A stretch of 47,317 nt of DNA from Comamonadaceae bacterium (GCA_947442105.1 CANEVH010000030.1:1-47317); one strand, 5' to 3'; shown: positions 18,883 through 27,836, counted from the stretch's first letter. Made by a program: numbers and translations. Notes: generated from the sequence alone by a model not told the origin.

Positions 18883-19353
18883 ATGAAGATATTGCCAACG
18901 GATTTTGATGGTCAAGCCATCCGCCGCGTGTACGACGAAGGCACCGAAACCTGGTGGTTTTCGGTGATTGACGTGGTGCAAGTCCTCACCCAACAAGCGA
19001 ATGACCTAACCGCGCGAAAGTACTGGAACCAGCTAAAGCTGCGCCTGGACAAAGAAGGCAGCCAACTGGTGACAAACTGTCACCAGTTGAAAATGCCCGC
19101 TGCGGATGGAAAGCAGCGGCTGACCGATGTGGCGACTGCCGAAAGCTTGCTGCGCATCGTCCAATCAGTGCCCAGCCCCAAAGCCGAGCCCATTAAATTG
19201 TGGTTGGCCAAAGTGGGCTATGAGCGCATGCAAGAAATGGCGGACCCCGCCCTGTCCTTGGACCGTGCACGGCAAACCTGGCAGCAGCATGGTCGCAGCG
19301 ACCCATGGATACAGCAACGCATGACGGGGCAGGAAACCCGCAACGCTATTTGA
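18883..19353 (+). pseudogene. DinD/BRO-N-like gene, 3'-truncated
   Basis: The 156-residue product begins with a BRO-N-like fold (FDGQAIRRVYDEGTETWWFSVIDVVQVLT ... YWNQLKLRL), which also occurs in DNA-damage-inducible protein D. It continues through LLRIVQSVPSPKAEPIKLWLAKVGYERMQE to RSDPWIQQRMTGQETRNAI and then stops. Family members continue with TRNALTDYWK and run to about 270-290 residues, so the C-terminal half is missing exactly where the sbp gene's end begins. A good Shine-Dalgarno (AGGAG, 18872-18876) and the LexA box suggest it is still expressed under SOS control. Its 3' end converges on sbp and overlaps it by 8 bp. Confidence 0.75.
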
Positions 19354-20347
19354 CCGTGTACAGCTTGTCGAACTGCCCGCCGTCGTTGAAGTGCACTTTT
19401 TGCGCCTCTGCGAAGGAGCCGAAATAGTCCTCTGCGCGGAACAGGTTGATGGGCTTGAAGGTGCTGGCGTATTTTTTCAGGATGGCGGGGTTGCTCGGGC
19501 GGATGGCGTGTTGGGCGGCGATTTCTTGGCCTTCGTCCGAGTACAAAAAGTTCAGGTAGGCCTTGGCCTGCTCGGCCGTGCCTTTTTTGGCTACTGTGCG
19601 TTCCACCACGGCCACCGGGTTTTCAGCCACGATGGAACTGCTGGGGTGAATCGCGTCTACCTTGCCCGCGCCAAACTCTTTGTCCACCGACACCACTTCG
19701 GACTCAAAGGTAATCAGCACGTCGCCAATATTGCGCTGCAAAAAGATGGTGGTGGCGTCGCGCCCGCCCTTGGCCAGCACCGGCACGTTTTTGTAGAGCT
19801 TGGCTACAAATTCAGCCGCTTGCGCGTCGGTGCCGCCTTTTTTGCGCACCTGGCCCCAGGCGGCCAAATAGGCCATGCGGCCGTTGCCGCCGGTTTTGGG
19901 GTTGACCACAATCACCTGCACGCCGGGCTTGACCAGGTCGTCCCAGTCTTTGATGCCCTTGGGGTTGTTGTTGCGCACCAAAAACAGCATGGTGGAGCTG
20001 GTGGGCGCGGCGTTTTGCGGGAACTTCTTGGTCCAGTCCTTGGCCACCACGCCGGTGCTGGCCAGAAAGTCGATGTCGGTGGTGGTGTTCATGGTCACCA
20101 CGTCGGCGTCCAGGCCGTCGTTCACGGCGCGGGCTTGCGCGCTGGAGCCGCCGTGGGCCTGGTCAATCTTGATGTCTTTGCCCGTGGTCTTTTTGTAGTT
20201 GGCAATAAAGGCGACATTGATGTCTTTGTAAAACTCGCGGGCCACGTCGTACGAGGCGTTGAGCAAGGTGGTTTGGGCGCTGGCCCACTGGCTGGCGCCC
20301 AGGGCCAAAAGTACGAGGAGGCGGGTAGCGGTTTTCTTGAACGACAT
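19346..20347 (-). CDS. sbp: Periplasmic sulfate-binding protein
   Basis: This 333-residue substrate-binding protein captures sulfate in the periplasm for CysTWA. It has a Sec signal peptide (about residues 1-24, ending ASAQ) and the Sbp/CysP pattern [56 protein letters not shown] and TGGNGRMAYLAAW. It is the second of two adjacent binding-protein genes, 76 bp after its paralogue. Downstream the natural partner cysT is separated by the restriction island. Confidence 0.92.
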   Translation of the reverse strand: MSFKKTATRLLVLLALGASQWASAQTTLLNASYDVAREFYKDINVAFIANYKKTTGKDIKIDQAHGGSSAQARAVNDGLDADVVTMNTTTDIDFLASTGVVAKDWTKKFPQNAAPTSSTMLFLVRNNNPKGIKDWDDLVKPGVQVIVVNPKTGGNGRMAYLAAWGQVRKKGGTDAQAAEFVAKLYKNVPVLAKGGRDATTIFLQRNIGDVLITFESEVVSVDKEFGAGKVDAIHPSSSIVAENPVAVVERTVAKKGTAEQAKAYLNFLYSDEGQEIAAQHAIRPSNPAILKKYASTFKPINLFRAEDYFGSFAEAQKVHFNDGGQFDKLYTVK

Positions 20348-20423
20348 GGGTGGCTTTCAAAAGAGTGATGAGGGGAAATAAAGGCGCCGCACAGGGCGGC
20401 GGTGGCAGGGGTGCGAGGGTAAA

Positions 20424-21497
20424 TTACTTTCTGGTGTAAATCTGGTCGAAGCTTGCGCCGTCGGCGAAATGCGCCTTGTCGGCTTGCTCCCAGCCGCCAA
20501 AGGCCTCGTCAATGGTGAATAGCCTGATCTTGGCAAACTGCTTGGCGTACTTGGCCTGTGCTTTGGCCGACACGGCGGGGCGGTAGAAGTTTTTGCCAAT
20601 GATGTCCTGGCCCTCTTCGGTGTACAGGTACTCCAGGTAGGCGGTGGCCAGGGCGCGCGTGCCTTTTTTGTCTACGTTTTTGTCCACCACGGCCACTGCG
20701 GGCTCGGCCAAGATGCTCAAGGAGGGCGCGACCACGTCAAACTTGGCGCCAAACTCTTTTTCTAACAAATAAGCCTCGTTTTCCCAGGCAATCAGCACGT
20801 CGCCCTGGCCGCGCTGTGCAAAGCTGATGGTCGATCCACGCGCGCCGGTGTCCAAAATCGGCACGTTGGCGAACAGCTTGGCCACAAAGTCTTTGGCTTT
20901 GGCCTCGCTGCCATATTTGCGCTTGGCGAATTCCCAGGCCGCTAAGTAGTTCCAGCGCGCGCCGCCCGAGGTTTTCGGGTTCGGGGTGATCACTTTCACA
21001 TCGGGGCGCACCAGGTCGTCCCAGTCTTTGATGTTCTTGGGGTTGCCCTCGCGCACCACCAGCACGATGGTGGAGGTGTAGGGCGATGCGTTGTGTGGCA
21101 AGCGCTTTTGCCAGTCCGGGGCAATCCAGCCACCGTTTTTGACCACCGCGTTGGTGTCACCGGCCAGCGCCAGCGTGGCCACATCGGCGTCCAGCCCGTC
21201 GATGATGGAGCGCGCCTGCTTGCCCGAGCCGCCGTGGCTTTGCTTGAAGCTCACGTCCTGGCCGGTCTTGGCCTTCCAGTGTTTGGCAAATGCGGCGTTG
21301 AACTCCACATACAGTTCGCGCGTGGGGTCGTAGGACACATTGAGCAAGCTGACCGCTTGCTGCGCCGCTGCACCAGCGCATGCGCACGACAGCACGGCGG
21401 CTGCCAGCGCCAAGCGGCCCGCCCGAAGGCCAAACCGGGACAAAAAAAAGAATGCGGGACGGGAAAGGGCCACCGGACAACTCCAGAGAAAAACCAT
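20424..21497 (-). CDS. Periplasmic sulfate-binding protein, paralogue
   Basis: This 357-residue binding protein of the Sbp/CysP family has a long N-terminal signal region (hydrophobic core about 28-42, ending GAAAQQ). Conserved segments are [57 protein letters not shown] and [12 protein letters not shown]. Two binding proteins in tandem may divide sulfate and thiosulfate or related anions. It is the first gene of the sulfate operon. The upstream 21498-21600 region is AT-rich, as expected for a CysB-type promoter, but no site is certain. Confidence 0.9.
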   Translation of the reverse strand: MVFLWSCPVALSRPAFFFLSRFGLRAGRLALAAAVLSCACAGAAAQQAVSLLNVSYDPTRELYVEFNAAFAKHWKAKTGQDVSFKQSHGGSGKQARSIIDGLDADVATLALAGDTNAVVKNGGWIAPDWQKRLPHNASPYTSTIVLVVREGNPKNIKDWDDLVRPDVKVITPNPKTSGGARWNYLAAWEFAKRKYGSEAKAKDFVAKLFANVPILDTGARGSTISFAQRGQGDVLIAWENEAYLLEKEFGAKFDVVAPSLSILAEPAVAVVDKNVDKKGTRALATAYLEYLYTEEGQDIIGKNFYRPAVSAKAQAKYAKQFAKIRLFTIDEAFGGWEQADKAHFADGASFDQIYTRK

Positions 21498-21673
21498 GCA
21501 ACAGCGCGATGGAGGGGATTCTGGAGCCGTCGTGTTAAAACTAAAAATACTATTTTGTTACTTCTATATGCATTTTCTTTGCAATTCAGTCACCCTGCTT
21601 TTGCCTTGGACCCGTGTGCGGAGGCGGCGATGGGCAAACTTTGGCGGCTGGCCGAAGGCCATCAACCGCGCAC

Positions 21674-22450
21674 TTAAACCGCCGCCCCACCCCGGCCCGC
21701 GCCCAGGGCAAACAGCTTGGCCCCGGCGCTGAATTCACCGCTGGCCAGCGTGGCTTGGCCGTGGGTGAATTCGTTGGTCAACGCCGCCTCCAGGCCCAGG
21801 CCGCCTTGCTCGTAGGCGCTCAGGCGGTCGTGGCGTAGACAGTTTTGCGGCAGGGCGGCGAGTTGCTGGGCCCATTCCAGCGCGGCAAGCAGGCCCTGCC
21901 CGTCGTCCACCACGCGGTTGGCCAGGCCCATGGCCAAGGCTTCATCGGCGCCGACGGCGCGCCCGGTGAGTATCAGGTCCAGGGCGCGGGACAGGCCAAT
22001 CAGGCGCGGCAGGCGCACCGTACCGCCGTCGATCAGCGACACGCCAAAGCGGCGGCAAAACACACCCAGCACCGCCGAGCGCTCCACCACCCGCAGGTCG
22101 CACCACAGCGCCAACTCAAGCCCACCGGCCACAGCGTGGCCGCTGATGGCTGCCACCACCGGCTTGGACAGCAGCATGCGCGTGGGACCCATGGGCGCGT
22201 CGCCCTCGGGCTCTAGGCGGTTGCGCCGCGCGGGGTCGTGCAGGGCTTTGAGGTCCGCGCCCGCGCAAAAAGTGCCGTGTTCGCCATGCAGCACCGCCAC
22301 ATGGGCCGCGGGGTCGGCGTCAAAGGCGCGAAAAGCGTCGGCCAGGGCTTGTGCGGTCTGGCGATCGACTGCGTTGCGGGCGTGCTCACGGTTGAGGTAG
22401 ACCACGGTCACCGCGCCATGGTGGCGCACTACTACCGGACTATCGGGCAT
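21674..22450 (-). CDS. Enoyl-CoA hydratase/isomerase family protein (crotonase fold)
   Basis: This 258-residue protein has crotonase landmarks: VTVVYLNREHARNAVDRQT, the oxyanion-hole stretch FCAGADLKAL, and AAISGHAVAGGLELALWCDLRV. A glutamate is present in the usual first catalytic position (GGLELAL), but the stretch holding the second one reads FGVSLIDGGTVRLPRLIG, so an isomerase, hydratase or other acyl-CoA activity cannot be separated. The ATG at 22450 is chosen because the upstream 34 residues are low-complexity read-through. It stands alone between the sulfate operon and the DksA-like gene. Confidence 0.82.
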   Translation of the reverse strand: MPDSPVVVRHHGAVTVVYLNREHARNAVDRQTAQALADAFRAFDADPAAHVAVLHGEHGTFCAGADLKALHDPARRNRLEPEGDAPMGPTRMLLSKPVVAAISGHAVAGGLELALWCDLRVVERSAVLGVFCRRFGVSLIDGGTVRLPRLIGLSRALDLILTGRAVGADEALAMGLANRVVDDGQGLLAALEWAQQLAALPQNCLRHDRLSAYEQGGLGLEAALTNEFTHGQATLASGEFSAGAKLFALGAGRGGAAV

Positions 22451-22606
22451 CACACACTCCAGACGATAAAACAAGCACCTACTTGAAAGCGCACTTTTAA
22501 GCGCACCATCAAGCACACTGCGGGGCACACTTTGCAGCACACACCCCAGCACACTTTGCCACGCATTATCTGGGCCGAGGGCTTGGCCGCGGGTGCGGGC
22601 GCAGCA

Positions 22607-22993
22607 TCACGCGCGCACGAACGGTGGCAGTTGCTCTGCGCGCTCTTGGCAGGCGATGCAGCGCGCGGCTTCGGGCAAGGCTTGCAGGCGCACGCTGGAT
22701 AAGGCGCCCCCACAGTCGGTGCACTGGCCGTAGGTGCCCAGGTCCAGGCGCTCCAGCGCGGCAGCAATATCACCCAGCGCGGCGGTTTCGCGCTCGGTAA
22801 GTGCAGATTCCCCGTCGCCATCACCGGCCACTGGGGCCGGTGCATCCTCGGGACGATCAACATGCGCATCGGCTGTATGTGCTAAGTCGGCACGCTTGCG
22901 TTCGGCGCGCTGGGCGGACAGGGGGGCCAGCACTGCGGCGCGCTGGGCAAGCAGGCGCTGGCGGTGGTCTTGGGTGGGGTCAGGCTGGGTCAC
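22607..22993 (-). CDS. DksA/TraR-family zinc-finger protein
   Basis: This 128-residue protein carries the DksA-type zinc finger CTDCGG ... CIACQE near its C-terminus, preceded by a helical region and the sequence ALTERETAALGDIAAALERLDLGTYGQC. DksA/TraR proteins bind in the RNA polymerase secondary channel and modulate initiation. It starts at GTG (22993) behind a good AGGAG Shine-Dalgarno. It is a close paralogue of the gene at 28277-28660, and the two have the same promoter architecture. The N-terminal coiled-coil tip of true DksA is not obvious, so a specialised or stress role is likely. Confidence 0.85.
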   Translation of the reverse strand: MTQPDPTQDHRQRLLAQRAAVLAPLSAQRAERKRADLAHTADAHVDRPEDAPAPVAGDGDGESALTERETAALGDIAAALERLDLGTYGQCTDCGGALSSVRLQALPEAARCIACQERAEQLPPFVRA

Positions 22994-23021
22994 AGGTTCT
23001 GCTCCTATGGGGGTTGAAGAC

Positions 23022-23063
23022 CATGCTAGGCAGCGCGCTTGCGCACAGCACGACCTAGGTCAC
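23022..23063 (-). promoter_or_regulatory. FNR/CRP-type activated promoter of the first dksA-like gene
   Basis: On the minus strand GTGACCTAGGTCGT (23063-23050) is a near-palindrome with TGAC-N4-GTC(A/G) half-sites like FNR/FixK boxes. A -10-like CCTAGCATG (23030-23022) follows; the palindrome centre is 28.5 bp upstream of the TAGCAT hexamer. That places the centre about 41 bp before the expected start site, as in class II FNR/CRP promoters. The second dksA-like gene has the same spacing and sequence. Confidence 0.65.
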
Positions 23064-23192
23064 CGACGGCCCCAATGCACCCCTGGGAAAACAGAGTTAC
23101 CAAGCTGCATCAATTGCGGGTTTAATAGCGGGCTGACATAGCGCACTTTTCCGGACGGTCCGGCCAAGGTGGCCACTGCCCCATATTGAAGA

Positions 23193-23969
23193 ATGAGCCA
23201 AGAATTCATCCTGGAAACCCGCCAACTGGTCAAAGAGTTCAAAGGCTTTGTTGCCGTCGACCATGTGAATCTGCAGGTGCGAACGGGCACCATCCACGCG
23301 CTGATCGGCCCCAACGGCGCAGGCAAAACCACCTGCTTTAACCTGCTGACCAAATTTTTGACGCCCAGCGCGGGGCAAATCTTGTTCGAGGGCAGCGACA
23401 TCACCGCGCTCTCGCCCGTGCGCATTGCCCGCCAGGGGGTGATCCGCTCGTTTCAGATTTCTTCGGTGTTTCCCCACCTTACGGTGCTAGAAAACGTGTG
23501 CATCGCGCTGCAGCAGCGGCTCATGAAGACATCGTTCCAGTTCTGGCGCTCGGAGCGCGTGCTCGACGGTTTGCACCCCCGCGCGCTGGAACTGCTGCGC
23601 GAGGTGGACTTGGAGCCCTACGCCCCCATTCCCGCTGTGGAACTGAGCTATGGCCGCAAGCGCGCGCTGGAAATTGCCACCACCCTGGCCATGGACCCCA
23701 AGCTGATGCTGCTAGACGAGCCCACACAGGGCATGGGCTTGGAGGACGTGGACCGCATCCGCCAATTGATCAAAAAAGTAGCCGCTAACCGCACGGTGCT
23801 GATGGTGGAACACAATATGAGCGTGGTGTCGAGCATTGCAGACACCATTACCGTGCTGCAACGCGGCGCGGTGCTGGCTGAGGGGCCGTATGCCGAGGTG
23901 TCCAGAAACCCGGCGGTGGTGGAAGCCTATATGGGCAGCGCCAACACCACGTTGAAGGGAGCGCACTGA
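23193..23969 (+). CDS. livG: Branched-chain amino acid ABC transporter ATPase LivG
   Basis: This 258-residue ATPase has Walker A GPNGAGKTT, the LivG-type signature ELSYGRKRALEIATTL (in place of LSGGQ), Walker B LMLLDEPTQGMG and the switch His in MVEHNMSVV. It drives import together with LivF, LivH and LivM. It is the first gene of a five-gene operon and overlaps livF by one base. The exact ligand (leucine/isoleucine/valine, urea or another amide) cannot be read from the ATPase. Confidence 0.9.
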   Translation: MSQEFILETRQLVKEFKGFVAVDHVNLQVRTGTIHALIGPNGAGKTTCFNLLTKFLTPSAGQILFEGSDITALSPVRIARQGVIRSFQISSVFPHLTVLENVCIALQQRLMKTSFQFWRSERVLDGLHPRALELLREVDLEPYAPIPAVELSYGRKRALEIATTLAMDPKLMLLDEPTQGMGLEDVDRIRQLIKKVAANRTVLMVEHNMSVVSSIADTITVLQRGAVLAEGPYAEVSRNPAVVEAYMGSANTTLKGAH

Positions 23970-24676
23970 TGGCTGGCGCACCTGTTCTTGAGGTCAAGGG
24001 CTTGCACGGCTGGTACGGCGAATCGCATGTGCTGCACGGCGTGGATTTTTCGGTGCAAGAGGGCGAAGTCGTCACCCTGCTTGGGCGCAACGGCGCCGGG
24101 CGCACCAGCACGCTGCGCGCCATCATGGGCCTCATCGGCAGCCGCAAGGGCTCCATCAAGCTTCTGGGCCGCGAGACCATTGGCATGCCCACGCACCAGA
24201 TCGCGCGCTTAGGCATTGGCTACTGCCCCGAGGAGCGCGGCATTTTTTCGTCACTTTCGGCGGAAGAAAACCTGTTGCTTCCGCCCACCTTGGCCAAGGG
24301 CGGCATGTCGGTGGCGCAGATTTACGAGATGTTCCCCAACCTAGAGTCGCGCGCCCATAGCCAGGGCACGCGCCTCTCAGGCGGCGAGCAGCAAATGCTG
24401 GCCGTGGCGCGCATTTTGCGCACTGGCGCGCGGCTCCTGTTTTTGGACGAAATCAGCGAGGGCCTGGCCCCGGTGATCGTGCAAAAGCTCGCAGAAATGG
24501 TGGTGGCGCTGCGCAAGCAGGGCTACACCATCGTCATGGTGGAGCAAAACTTTGTGTTTGCCGCGCCCCTGGCCGACCGCTTTTTGGTGATGGAGCACGG
24601 CACCGTGATCCAAGAGTTCACCCAGGCCGAACTGCCTTCGCGCATGGACCGGCTGCACGAATACCTGGGCGTCTGA
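23969..24676 (+). CDS. livF: Branched-chain amino acid ABC transporter ATPase LivF
   Basis: This 235-residue ATPase has signature LSGGEQQMLAVARIL, Walker B LLFLDEISEGLAP and switch His-like MVEQNFVFA. Walker A reads GRNGAGRTS, so the usual lysine that binds the ATP phosphates is arginine and the following Thr is Ser. I recall the same Lys-to-Arg change in related LivF proteins, so it is probably a family variant and not damage. TGATG overlap with livG implies coupled translation. Confidence 0.9.
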   Translation: MAGAPVLEVKGLHGWYGESHVLHGVDFSVQEGEVVTLLGRNGAGRTSTLRAIMGLIGSRKGSIKLLGRETIGMPTHQIARLGIGYCPEERGIFSSLSAEENLLLPPTLAKGGMSVAQIYEMFPNLESRAHSQGTRLSGGEQQMLAVARILRTGARLLFLDEISEGLAPVIVQKLAEMVVALRKQGYTIVMVEQNFVFAAPLADRFLVMEHGTVIQEFTQAELPSRMDRLHEYLGV

Positions 24677-24744
24677 ACGCCGTTTTTCCTTTATCCCCTG
24701 CTTCCTTTTTTTGTAGTGCTTTTTTTTATCCACTGGAGACCGAT

Positions 24745-25956
24745 ATGAAACTCAAAACCATTGCCGCCGCGTGCGCGCTGACCACTGCCAACTTGCTGGG
24801 CGCAGGTGCCGCCCACGCCCAAATCTCGGGTGACGTGATTCGCATCGGCTTTATCACCGACCTGTCCGGCCTGTATGCCGACATTGACGGCCCGGCTGGT
24901 GCCGAAGCCATCCGCATGGCGATTGCCGACCTGGGCAGCGCAGTGAATGGCAAAAAGATTGAACTGGTGGTGGCTGACCACCAAAACAAGGCCGACGTAG
25001 CCGCTGCCAAAGCGCGCGAGTGGTTTGACCAGCAAGGCCTAGACATGCTGATTGGCGGCACCAATTCGGGCGCCAACCTGGCCATGGCCAAAGTGGCGCT
25101 GGAGAAGAAAAAGCCGTTTTTTGCCGTAGGCGCGGGCAGCTCGGTGCTGACCAACGAGCAATGCACACCGTACACCACGCACTACGCCTATGACACCGTG
25201 GCTCTGGCCAAAGGCACCGGCCCGGCAGTGGTCAAAGCCGGCGGCAAGAGCTGGTACTTTTTGACGGCGGACTACGCCTTTGGCACCGCGCTGCAAAACG
25301 ACGCCAGCACCGTGGTCAAGGCCGCAGGCGGCACCGTGGTGGGCTCGGTGCGCCACCCCTTGTCGGCCAGCGATTTTTCGTCCTTCATGCTGCAAGCGCA
25401 GTCCAGCAAAGCGCAAATTTTGGGCTTGGCCAATGCCGGTGGTGACACCATTAACGCCATCAAAGCCGCCAACGAATTTGGCGTGACCAAGACCATGAAG
25501 CTGGCGGGCCTGCTGATGTTCATCAACGACGTGCACGCGCTGGGCCTGCCCGCCACCCAAGGCATGTACCTGACCGACAGCTGGTACTGGAACCAGTCGC
25601 CCGAGTCGCGCGCCTGGAGCAAGCGCTTCTTTGAGAAGTTCAAGCGCATGCCCTCTTCGGTGCAAGCGGCCGACTACTCGGTGACGCAGTTTTACCTGGG
25701 TGCGGTCAAGGCCGCAGGAACCGACGACGGCGACAAGGTGATGGAACAAGTGCGCAAACTCAAAATCAACGACATGTACGCCAAAGGCGGCTATGTGCGC
25801 CCCGACGGCCGCATGGTGCACGACATGTTCTTGATGCAGGTAAAAACCCAGGCCGAATCCAACACCCCTTGGGACTACTACAACCTCGTCTCCACCACCA
25901 AGGGCGAAGACGCGTTCACCACCAAGGCCGAATCCAAGTGCGCCTTGTGGAAGTAA
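24745..25956 (+). CDS. livK: ABC transporter substrate-binding protein (LivK-like)
   Basis: This 403-residue periplasmic protein has a Sec signal peptide (about residues 1-25, ending AHAQ) and begins its mature part with IRIGFITDLSGLYADIDGPAGAEAIRMAIADLG, typical of type I periplasmic ligand-binding (Peripla_BP_6) proteins. The ligand pocket class is branched-chain amino acids, amides or aromatic acids. A GGAG site precedes the ATG. It sits 68 bp after livF, in the middle of the operon. Confidence 0.88.
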   Translation: MKLKTIAAACALTTANLLGAGAAHAQISGDVIRIGFITDLSGLYADIDGPAGAEAIRMAIADLGSAVNGKKIELVVADHQNKADVAAAKAREWFDQQGLDMLIGGTNSGANLAMAKVALEKKKPFFAVGAGSSVLTNEQCTPYTTHYAYDTVALAKGTGPAVVKAGGKSWYFLTADYAFGTALQNDASTVVKAAGGTVVGSVRHPLSASDFSSFMLQAQSSKAQILGLANAGGDTINAIKAANEFGVTKTMKLAGLLMFINDVHALGLPATQGMYLTDSWYWNQSPESRAWSKRFFEKFKRMPSSVQAADYSVTQFYLGAVKAAGTDDGDKVMEQVRKLKINDMYAKGGYVRPDGRMVHDMFLMQVKTQAESNTPWDYYNLVSTTKGEDAFTTKAESKCALWK

Positions 25957-25979
25957 GCAGATAAGTCGGACTTGAACCC

Positions 25980-26864
25980 ATGGACGTTTTTGGCATTCCC
26001 ATTCAGGCATTTCTGGGCCAGCTCTTGCTGGGGCTGGTCAATGGCTCTTTTTACGCCATGCTCAGCCTCGGCTTGGCGGTGATTTTTGGCTTGTTGGGCA
26101 TTGTCAACTTCGCCCATGGCGCGCTCTACATGGTGGGCGCGTATGTGGCTTTTGTGCTGCTGGACACCTTTGGCATAGGCTACTGGTGGGCGCTGGTGAT
26201 TGCGCCGCTGGTGGTCGGATCTTTGGGCGTGGTGATCGAGCGCACCCTGCTCAAACACCTGTACAAGATCGATCCGATTTACGGCCTGCTGCTCACCTTT
26301 GGCCTGGCGCTGATTGCCGAGGGCGTGTTTCGCGACCAGTTTGGCGTCTCCGGCCAGTCTTACCCGGTGCCGGAGTTGCTGCGTGGTGCGACCAACCTGG
26401 GCTTTATGGTGCTGCCCAATTACCGCGCTTTTGTGGTGTTTGCCTCGCTGGCCGTATGTTTGGGAACCTGGTTTGTGATTGAGCGCACCCGCCTGGGCAG
26501 CTACTTGCGCGCGGGCACCGAAAACCCGGCGCTGGTGCAGGCCTTTGGCATCAATGTGCCGGTGATGGTGATGCTGACCTATGGCGCGGGTGCGGGCTTG
26601 GCGGCCATGGCCGGTGTGCTGGCGGCGCCCATCATCCAGATCACGCCGCTCATGGGCAGCAACCTGATCATTGTGGTGTTTGCGGTGGTGGTGATTGGCG
26701 GCATGGGCTCGATTTTGGGCTCCATCCTGACCGGCCTGGCGCTGGGCTTGATTGAGGGCCTGACCAAGGTGTTTTACGCCGAGGCGTCAAGCATTGTGGT
26801 GTTTGTGATCATGGCGCTAGTGCTGATGGTTCGGCCAGCTGGCCTGTTTGGCAAGGAAAAGTAA
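25980..26864 (+). CDS. livH: Branched-chain amino acid ABC permease LivH
   Basis: This 294-residue inner-membrane permease has eight or so hydrophobic segments and the LivH landmarks QLLLGLVNGSFYAMLSLGLAVIFGLLGIVNFAHG and GGMGSILGSILTGLALGLIEGL. It pairs with LivM as the membrane pore. It overlaps livM by one base (TAATG), so the two subunits should be made in equal amounts. Confidence 0.92.
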   Translation: MDVFGIPIQAFLGQLLLGLVNGSFYAMLSLGLAVIFGLLGIVNFAHGALYMVGAYVAFVLLDTFGIGYWWALVIAPLVVGSLGVVIERTLLKHLYKIDPIYGLLLTFGLALIAEGVFRDQFGVSGQSYPVPELLRGATNLGFMVLPNYRAFVVFASLAVCLGTWFVIERTRLGSYLRAGTENPALVQAFGINVPVMVMLTYGAGAGLAAMAGVLAAPIIQITPLMGSNLIIVVFAVVVIGGMGSILGSILTGLALGLIEGLTKVFYAEASSIVVFVIMALVLMVRPAGLFGKEK

Positions 26865-27817
26865 TGACCGCGGCAACCCCACTCACCCGACGCAGCCACA
26901 TTGCGCTGTGGATTGGCCTGGCTGTGCTGCTGGCTGCGCCCTTTATTGGGCTGTACCCGGTGTTCATGATGAAGGCGCTGTGCTACGCCATCTTTGCCTG
27001 CGCCTTTAATTTGCTGCTGGGTTACACCGGCTTGCTGTCTTTTGGCCACGCGGCCTACCTGGGCGCGGCGGCCTATGCCACCGGCTGGCTGGTACGCAGC
27101 GAGGGCTGGTCGCCCGAGCTGGGCGTGCTGGCCGGCACGGTCATAGCAGGGGCGAGCGGCCTGGTGGTGGGGCTCATCGCCATTCGTCGCCAAGGCATCT
27201 ACTTTGCGATGGTGACGCTGGCCATGGCGCAGATGATTTATTTTGTGTTTTTGCAAGCGCCCTTTACCGGCGGCGAAGACGGTTTGCAAGGCGTGCCGCG
27301 CGGCAAGCTGTTTGGCGTCTTGTCACTGGCCGACGACCGGGTGTTGTATTACGTCGTGTTGGCGGTGTTTGTGGCGGTGTTTGTAGCCATCATCCGCATC
27401 GTGCACTCGCCCTACGGCCAGGTGCTCAAGGCGATTCGCGAAAACGAGCCGCGCGCCATTTCCCTGGGCTACGACGTGGACCGCTACAAGCTGCTGGCTT
27501 TTGTCATGTCCACTGCGCTGGCGGGCTTGGCCGGCGCCATGAAATGCCTGGTGCTGGGCTTTGCCACGCTGTCGGATGCGCACTGGTCGCTCTCGGGCGA
27601 AGTGGTGCTGATGACGCTTTTGGGCGGCATGGGCACTTTTGCAGGGCCGGTGGTGGGCGCTTTCACCATCATCGGCCTGCAAAACTTCCTGGCCGACCAG
27701 GTGGGCTCGTGGATCAACGTCATCATTGGCGGCATCTTTGTCGTCTGCGTGGTGGCGTTTCGCAAGGGATTTGTGGGCGAGCTGCGGGCCTGGCAGGAAA
27801 AGAAAACATCCGCCTGA
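26864..27817 (+). CDS. livM: Branched-chain amino acid ABC permease LivM
   Basis: This 317-residue permease shows the LivM pattern FNLLLGYTGLLSFGHAAYLG, the long loop IRENEPRAISLGYDVDRYKLLAF, and LLGGMGTFAGPVVGAF. Together with LivH it forms the channel. It ends the liv operon. Its stop codon lies inside a 9-bp hairpin, and a second palindromic element follows directly. Confidence 0.92.
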   Translation: MTAATPLTRRSHIALWIGLAVLLAAPFIGLYPVFMMKALCYAIFACAFNLLLGYTGLLSFGHAAYLGAAAYATGWLVRSEGWSPELGVLAGTVIAGASGLVVGLIAIRRQGIYFAMVTLAMAQMIYFVFLQAPFTGGEDGLQGVPRGKLFGVLSLADDRVLYYVVLAVFVAVFVAIIRIVHSPYGQVLKAIRENEPRAISLGYDVDRYKLLAFVMSTALAGLAGAMKCLVLGFATLSDAHWSLSGEVVLMTLLGGMGTFAGPVVGAFTIIGLQNFLADQVGSWINVIIGGIFVVCVVAFRKGFVGELRAWQEKKTSA

Positions 27818-27836
27818 AGGCCGTTCGACGGCCTTC
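27816..27836 (+). terminator. Hairpin at the end of the liv operon
   Basis: GAAGGCCGT-TCG-ACGGCCTTC is a perfect 9-bp stem with a 3-base loop, overlapping the livM stop codon. No U-run follows, so it may act as an mRNA-stabilising end or a weak terminator. Confidence 0.5.

Larger units (their letters stand above)
13844..19345. mobile_element. Restriction-modification island splitting the sulfate operon
   Basis: Between cysT (start 13843) and the sbp stop codon (19346-19348) lie res, mod and a divergent dinD-like gene, none related to sulfur metabolism. The right edge falls within the last codons of the sbp gene, where the dinD-like frame is cut. On the left side a short hairpin (AGCGGC-CTA-GCCGCT, about 13986-14000) lies between res and cysT. 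No integrase, terminal repeat or target duplication is visible, so the mode of entry is unknown. The middle of mod is clearly AT-richer than the flanks. Confidence 0.6.

Noticed and set aside
23969..24676. livF as a pseudogene because of the altered Walker A
   Set aside because: Frame, length, signature, Walker B and translational coupling are all intact, and the Lys-to-Arg change seems to occur in relatives.
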